Notes under the pieces: generated by a model
What the model was told of the DNA's origin: nothing
Databases searched by the model: none
The model's input: the letters and a program-made list of their open reading frames with translations, nothing else
Made by a program: the position numbers and the translations under genes
Shown: positions 33,655-39,165 of the stretch, in pieces
Numbering within the stretch: position 1 is the stretch's first letter
Layout of the letters: each line of letters starts with the position of its first letter
NCBI GenBank assembly: GCA_003833135.1
Contig: QZLH01000048.1
Coordinates: 185,449 to 224,613 of the forward strand
Direction: 5' to 3'
DNA: 39,165 nt
Source of the DNA: Oehlia diaphana
Taxonomy: Eukaryota; Glomeromycota; Glomeromycetes; Glomerales; Glomeraceae

Positions 33655-35300
33655 CTCTTTTTGTAGATATCAGTCCTTCAGCTTTGGACTTTAGATGTTA
33701 ACTTCTCAGACTTTAGTTGGATTTCTTGATGTTAAGGTTTTCTTTTGTAGGTCAGCATCTTGATAAGTTTGAAAATTTAAATTCATTTTTATTTTTTTAT
33801 TACTTTTTTTTTTGATTTTTTTGATTTTTTTTGCAGATATTAAACTTTCTGAATTTTAAACGATATGATCAGTAAGTTTCAAAAGTTTAGTTTACTTTTG
33901 AAACTTTTTAATTTATTAATTTTTTTTTCAGTCTTCTCTTTATTAGGTCTCTTAGGCTCCTTTCTTTACGTTTTTCTTTAGGTATGTGGGTTGGGATTGT
34001 GGGTTTGTGTTGTGTGTGGAAAGCTTTTTTTTTGCAGGTACGGTAGATTGAGCTTCCCAGATTTTATTTTTAAAAAAATTGTTTCTTTTTTCTTTTTTTA
34101 CTTGATTTATCTTTTTTTTTTATAGGTATCGGTTGGTTTTAGCTTTGGGTCTTGGATCTGGTAAGTTTTAAGGCAAAAATTATGTATTTTTGAATATTTT
34201 TTTTTTGTTTTTTTTTCTCTTTTTTTTTGTAAGTATTAGTGGTTCGGTTGTAAATCTTTGATTTGGTAGGTTTTGGGATGAAGATTTTTTAAAATTTTTT
34301 TTCTTTTTGTTTTCTTATTTTAATTTTTACTCTTTTTTTTACAGGTATTAATTCTTTTATCAGGTTCCAGGTTGGAATTGGATAGTGAAGTTTAAAACTA
34401 ACTTTATTTAATTATTTTTATTTTAAACTTTTTATTTTTTCTAATTTCTTTTTCATTTTTTTTTTTAGAAATCCAGCTCCTTTGGCAGTGTAATTCGGCA
34501 AGGTTCATTTTGAACCTTTGATTTTAAATTTTTTTTGTAGAAATTTGACTCCTTCAGCCTTGAAATTTGGTTTAAATTCGGTAAGTTTTAAAGTAATTAA
34601 TTTTCTTTTAAAAAAAAATTTTTTTTAATTTTATTTTTTTTTATTTTTTTTGTAGAAATTTGGTTTTTTTTGGCCTTAGGATTCAAGATTGAATTTGGTA
34701 AGTTTCAAAGCAAATGCTTTGAAGCTTATATTTTTTTATTTTAATATCTTTTTCTTAATTTTAATTTTCTTACTTTTTTGTAAATATCAGTGTTTTAGGA
34801 TCTGAAATTGAATTTAATTTTGATAAGTTTATAAGTGTCATTTCAGATTGTTTTTATCATTTTTTTTGTAAAAGTGAATTTTTTTGCTTATTTTTTAAGC
34901 CTAGGTTTTTCAAAAATTCAGGCTGAACTTTCTTGAAGGGTAAGTTTCAAAGTTCATTTCAAAACTTTTTTAAAGTTTTATTTAATATTGAAAAAACTAA
35001 CCATTTTCTTTTTTTGTTTATTTTGTAAGAATCGTCTTCTTTTTAGGTAAATTTCAAAATTTTGCTTCGAAACAATTGAATTTTTTTTAATTAATGTTTC
35101 TTGTTTCTTTTTTTTCAGCTTCGGGCATATTCTTCTCTCAGTGACATGGTAATTCTAGTGGACTTCTAAGAAAATAAAACACGAAGACTTTTTTTTTTAA
35201 GATTATTCAACTTTGCGTTCAGGATTCTTTTGTATTTTGATTTAATTTGACTTGATTTTTTTTGTAGATACTAACTTCAACTTTGATTTTGCATTTATTT
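33655..35300 (+). repeat. Diverged tandem array of mini-exon-like units flanked by splice-site motifs
   Basis: About 15 units with a mean spacing near 107 bp share one plan: a long T tract, a 3'-splice-like end (TTTTGTAG, TTGCAG, TTACAG, TATAG or degraded TTGTAA), then a segment often resembling aaatttgactccttcagcct. Many units then have GTAAGTTT(C/T)AAAG or a variant. AG ends fall near 33666, 33750, 33836, 33931, 34037, 34125, 34344, 34468, 34540, 34655, 35118 and 35266. Full GTAAGTTT motifs start at 33872, 34161, 34581, 34698 and 34940, giving segments of 35-68 nt. Every motif is on the plus strand. The segments carry no consistent reading frame. It may be a minisatellite whose unit contains splice signals, or a many-exon noncoding gene. 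Confidence 0.72.
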
Positions 35301-35330
35301 GGACTTTAATTTATCTTGGTTGGAACACAA

Positions 35331-35487
35331 TACCCTTCGATTTTGTTATTTATTTACCTTTTATTAGATAATGATGTAATTACCCTTTGATTTTGTTATT
35401 TTTACCTTTAGATGTAATTATCTTTTTTACCTTTATACTTTGGACATGATTACACTTCGATTTTATTGTTATTTACCTTTATTTTTT
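35331..35487. repeat. Short tandem repeat, three copies
   Basis: Copies starting near 35331, 35381 and 35451 share tac(c/a)ctt(t/c)gattttgttattt followed by tttaccttt and a gatgtaatta tail. Spacing is 50 and 70 bp. It follows the splice-motif array directly and may be a further decayed extension of it. Confidence 0.65.
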
Positions 35488-35939
35488 AAATATAATATTT
35501 TATATTAGTTTACTAAGTAATAAAAAAAAAAATTAATCATATTGTAAGCAATAAATTAATAGATTATAATAAATTTTGCATAAATAAATCAATTAAAAAA
35601 TAATGTACATTCTTAATGGATATTGAAATTTGATGATGCACATCAAATGTTGTGATATTAGTAGTATATTGCAGGGTTCAATATTCAGCATTTCTTTATA
35701 ATATACATCAAGTGACCGATGTACATATGATGAACATTTTTCCTGTGACTTCCTGATGAATATATTTTGATATATAATGCTATATTAATTATATAATATA
35801 GTAAATTATTTCTGAATGAATTTTAATATTAAAATTACTTAAATAATAATTTGATGTAAAATGCTAATTTACATTAATTTATTTTAATTAAAAATTTTTA
35901 AAAAAATAAATTAATAATTAGTTTAATATAGTGTTACGA
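35488..35939. other. Gene-free AT-rich stretch
   Basis: No gene or clear repeat. Two related segments (gatgatgcacatcaaatg near 35631 and catatgatgaacattt near 35725) may be parts of an old foldback, which I could not resolve. Confidence 0.4.
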
Positions 35940-36290
35940 TCCGGGTCAAGGTTAATCCGTCAATCCGACGGATATCCGATTCGAAATTAATTTGGATCAT
36001 CTAAGGTTGCTTGCCGAAACCTTCTTAATAACTGCCGAAACCTATACGGAAAATGCCGAAACTATATTAAATCATATTAAAAATCCTGCCGAAACTTTGC
36101 CGAAATGCCGAAACTGCCGAAACCCTGCCGAAACTATAGTAAACATATAGTAAAATCTTGCCGAAATTTATCGCAGGATTTTGGAGAGGTTTTGGCAAGC
36201 AACCTTAGGATCATCCATTAGAATTTCAGTCGGATGACGAATGAATCCGGATAGAAAAAAAGGATTAATCCGGATGATCCGTTATTAAAT
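35937..36290. repeat. ggatnatccgga-type repeat split by a MITE
   Basis: Both sides of the family-A MITE carry atccg/cggat blocks: ggttaatccgtcaatccg and cggatatccg on the left, ggattaatccggatgatccg on the right. It resembles the gatc-rich repeat at 29976. The MITE duplicated 8 bp of it on insertion. Confidence 0.6.
36002..36207. mobile_element. hAT-type MITE, family A, copy 2
   Basis: The 206-bp element runs from taaggttgcttgcc to ggcaagcaacctta and is flanked by the exact 8-bp repeat ggatcatc (35994-36001 and 36208-36215). It contains nine copies of tgccgaaa, with their CpG sites intact, unlike copy 1 at 28232. The interior encodes nothing. Family membership rests on shared ends, the internal motif and the type of duplication. 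Confidence 0.93.
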
Positions 36291-36511
36291 ATGGAAATTA
36301 GAATTAATGTTATTTTCCAAACTTCAAAAAATAAAATATCACATTGTTGTATATGAAAAGGAGAGTTTCCACCACCTAATCTAAAATTTTTTCTCAGTTG
36401 CACGATGATAATCTATATAAGGCTATTTTTAATAACCAATAAAAAATTTGATACTTTATAATATAATGTCGCGTCTCTTTTTTGTGTCGCGTTTTTAATT
36501 ACTTATTAAAT

Positions 36512-38656
36512 ATGGGTAGCTTACAAGAAAACCTTAACGAACCATTAAAAAATCCTAAAAGTATAAAAAAAGCTGGAAGACCAAAAACCAGTTGGGTCTG
36601 GGAGTTTTTTGATTCAGAAATTCGTAACAATAATGAGCAATGGGCAATTTGTAAACTAAATAAGATGGACTCAAATATTCCTTGTAAAAAAGAGTATAAA
36701 ACGAGTGGTTCTACTAAGAATTGTATTGAACACTTGGCAAATAAACATCAGCTTTATCAAAATGGACAGAAAAAAGCTTGGGTAGTACTTTATTTTTATA
36801 AAAGCGTTATTTTATTAGGAATTTTAATTAATGATACTTGTTTTATTATAGGGAACTACAAACAAAGTCATTAAAAAACACAAGAAAAGCCGTCAACTTG
36901 AGTTACGTCAATACTTAACAGATTTTATTATAGATACGGGCCAACCATTAAGAATAGTTGATCGTATATCCTTTCGTCAGCTTATCCATGAATTAGATCC
37001 TGCATTCAACATGCCAGATTCTAAAGCTATTAAAACTATAATTCATGTAGCATATAATTATACTTTTAGGTCTTTAGTTGATTTATTACAACCTATTACT
37101 TCTGTTTCTCTTACATTAGATTTGTGGACTGCACGAAGTCAACATGGTTATCTTGGCATAACGTGCTCTTATCTTAATCAGCAGTACAGTCTTCATGAAA
37201 TTGCTCTAACACTTTCCTATGTCAGATACCCGCATACTGCTGAAAACATTAAAGATGCCATTGAAGAAATCCTAAATGTTTGGAATTTGCGATCTAAAGT
37301 GCATTCAATAACAACTGATAATGGAAGTAATGTTAAAAAGTGTATAAAAAGTATGAATGGAATTGAATGGATTTCCTGTACTTCACACACGTTACAACTA
37401 GTAATCGGAAAGGGATTGGTACCGGTCAAGAACTTGATCTTAAGAGTCAAGAGAGTAATTGATTTTTTTTCAAGGCCTAAACAAGCTGAAAGGCTAGAGG
37501 ATATTCAAAAAAACAGCAATTGAGGTAATTAATTTTGATTAAAGTTAATAATGTATATATAATATTTAATTAAATATATAATTACAGGGATCAAAGAAAA
37601 TTGATAAGTTTTTGCGTACTATCCAAGACTGTGCAACTCGTTGGAATAGTTCATATTATGCGTGGCAAAGATTGCTATTCCTTCGAGATGCAATAAATGT
37701 TCTTAATACAAGATTGGCACGTGAAACTGATAGCAATTCAAAGAAAGACTCTAAACGGTTAAAGGAAATTATGATTACTGCTCATGAATGGGATTTAATA
37801 CAAAATTTAGTTGATATATTGGAACCATTTGCAGAGGCAACTGATTATTTGGGTGGTAGTTCTTATTGTACGTATAGTATAATTAATCCTGTAATTGAAG
37901 AAATTAAAAAAAGACTAAAGAATTCTTTAGGGCTTCCTTCACCACCCTTATCACCATCATCAGCCACAGAAATAGATGAAGACATTTTTGATTATAATGA
38001 TATAAAAGAAGAATCTGATCAACAACATGTAAACACACCTGTAAATACATCTGGATTGTTGGATTCAGTTAAGAAAAGACTTTATGAAGGCTTATGTCAA
38101 TATTGGAATTTTCAAGATCCTCGTACCCTTTTGGCTACTCTGTTAGATCCACGTACAAAAAGTCTTGAAGGTGTTTCTGTTCAAATTCAATTACAAACAG
38201 AAGAATTATTACGTGATAAAGTTGAAGAATTGAAACTAAATGAGATACTTCATGATTCATCATCATCTACTCCAATTTCTACGCCTAATTCAACACCAAA
38301 AGCAAGAAAAACTAAATATAAAAATTCAGTTTTTACTAAATTTCATAAGTCTCGACCTAAAGTTATGGATGATGAAGTAGTAGAATATTTGAAATTAGAA
38401 GAAATTGATTGGGAGGAAAATCCTTTTACTTGGTGGGCACATAATGAAAAACGCTTTCATTATTTGAGTATATTGGCATGTAGATATTTACCTATTCCCG
38501 CAGCTTTAACACCTTCAGAAAGATTGTTTTCTGATGCAGGAAATATCATGGGACCTAAAAAGGACAAGAATGAACCCAGAATTGTTTAAAAGAATCATGT
38601 TTTTAAAACGTAATACTCAAGTATTACCTTCAATTCATCCCTCTACTTCTGAATAA
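36512..38656 (+). pseudogene. hAT-family transposase, nearly intact, two single-base frame slips
   Basis: Three exons (36512-36781, 36852-37524, 37588-38656) would encode about 669 residues. A BED-type zinc finger comes first (KTSWVWEFFD, CIEHLANKH). The RNase-H-like catalytic core has the first Asp in TLDLWTARSQHGYLG, the second in ITTDNGSNVKKCI, then CTSHTLQLVIGKGL and CATRWNSSYYAW. The C-terminal dimerisation domain has NPFTWWAHNEKRFHYLS, CRYLPIPAALTPSERLFSDA and, in a shifted frame, MNPELFKRIMFLKRN. Exons 2 and 3 are each one base too long to stay in frame. The excess is best placed in A runs at 37507-37513 and 38557-38561. Everything else is open, so the element is either freshly dead or intact and mis-sequenced. 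I could not find its terminal repeats. Confidence 0.85.
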
Positions 38657-38845
38657 TAGTATTATTTTTGTTTCTATCTCATCTTTCTTTCGGATCTGTT
38701 CCTCTTGTTTCTTCCGTCTCTCCATTGGCATTTCCAAATATTCAATAAGCATACTAGACGTTTCATAATCAATATTAGCTTTCACCTTTGCGAGCTAGTT
38801 GTTTCTCATGGCGTCGGCAACCACTACATCAATTGGAATCGTTAC
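38645..38845 (-). pseudogene. Small coding remnant, family unknown
   Basis: On the minus strand VTIPIDVVVADAMRNN, a TAG stop, and KVKANIDYETSSMLIEYLEM followed by ERRKKQEEQIRKKDEIET read as a charged, helical protein tail. It overlaps the end of the hAT gene by a few bases on the opposite strand. It could be a piece of a host gene or another repeat. Confidence 0.3.
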
Positions 38846-38970
38846 ATCTTATTTGATAATACTAACAATTACTAAATAAAATTAGTTTATGCTAGCTAGC
38901 ATTAGCGAGCATGTATGAATATTTTTTATTCTTTCATAATATCAAATGTTAAATTAAATGTACATGATGC

Positions 38971-39165
38971 TAGAGGTAGGCTCCGGTGAAAAACGTCAAT
39001 CCGGTCATCCGGTCAAATCACGTGATTTTTGCCGATCGTTTCCTTTTTTTGGGTCAAATGTTACACAAATTTCCAAAAGCGGCATTTCCGTTTTTAGAAA
39101 AAATATTTTTTTAACGGGTGGGTATCGCCCAAAAAGGAAATGATCTGCATATCCGTGATCGACAT
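38971..39165. mobile_element. hAT-type MITE, family B, copy cut by the window end
   Basis: It starts tagaggtaggctccggt and matches the complete copy at 30383-30627 in inverted orientation, including aatcacgtgatt, gccgatcgtttcc and the cgtgatcgacat stretch. About 195 of an expected 245 bp are present; the right end and second duplication lie beyond the window. The 8 bases before it are catgatgc. Confidence 0.88.

Noticed and set aside
33655..35300. Possible CRISPR-like array because of regular spacing
   Set aside because: Units are diverged throughout with no exact repeat and unique-spacer alternation, and the genome is eukaryotic.
36218..36403. Minus-strand open frame upstream of the hAT gene
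   Set aside because: It starts in the ggatnatcc repeat and shows no coding character.
38958..39143. Open frame of 61 codons at the window end, and a similar one at 30428-30724 on the other strand
   Set aside because: Both are translations of the two copies of MITE family B; the shared peptide reflects the repeated DNA, not a gene.

Overview
The window looks like nuclear DNA of a filamentous fungus. It is very AT-rich, its genes are dense with short GT-AG introns (mostly about 45-95 bp), and it carries hAT, pogo and gypsy-type transposon debris. The SMG1 gene, the intron density and a transposon protein with a motif order I associate with Glomeromycotina genomes make an arbuscular mycorrhizal fungus (Rhizophagus or a relative) my best guess. 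This is recognition by eye, not a database match.

Layout. 1-4081 is gene-free AT-rich DNA with small tandem repeats and one long foldback (MITE-like) element. 4082-22755 is a compact block of four complete housekeeping genes. These are a roughly 3,400-residue SMG1-type PI3K-like kinase (+), a class I histone deacetylase of the Hos2/HDAC3 type (-), the 20S proteasome subunit alpha-1 (PSMA1/Pre5) (-), and tRNA (guanine26-N2)-dimethyltransferase Trm1 (+), which shares a 146-bp divergent promoter with the proteasome gene. I followed all four through their introns from ATG to stop with no break. 22756-39165 is a transposon graveyard with no intact host gene that I can see. It holds a decayed pogo/Tigger element, a decayed Glomeromycotina-type transposon protein gene, a gypsy integrase fragment, an unidentified coding remnant, and a hAT transposase gene that is open except for two single-base slips. 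It also holds two families of short elements with terminal inverted repeats and clean 8-bp target duplications.

The four genes serve general information and protein-quality functions: nonsense-mediated mRNA decay control, chromatin deacetylation, protein degradation and tRNA modification. Nothing suggests they form one pathway.

The most unusual feature is at 33655-35300. It is an array of about 15 diverged units, each a T-rich tract ending in a 3'-splice-site-like (G)TAG or CAG, a segment of roughly 33-70 nt, and often a GTAAGTTT 5'-splice-site-like motif. It reads like a string of mini-exons and fits no element I know. The second strongest signal is a consistent C-to-T (often CpG) decay pattern in the transposon remnants, with an internal control in two copies of one MITE family.
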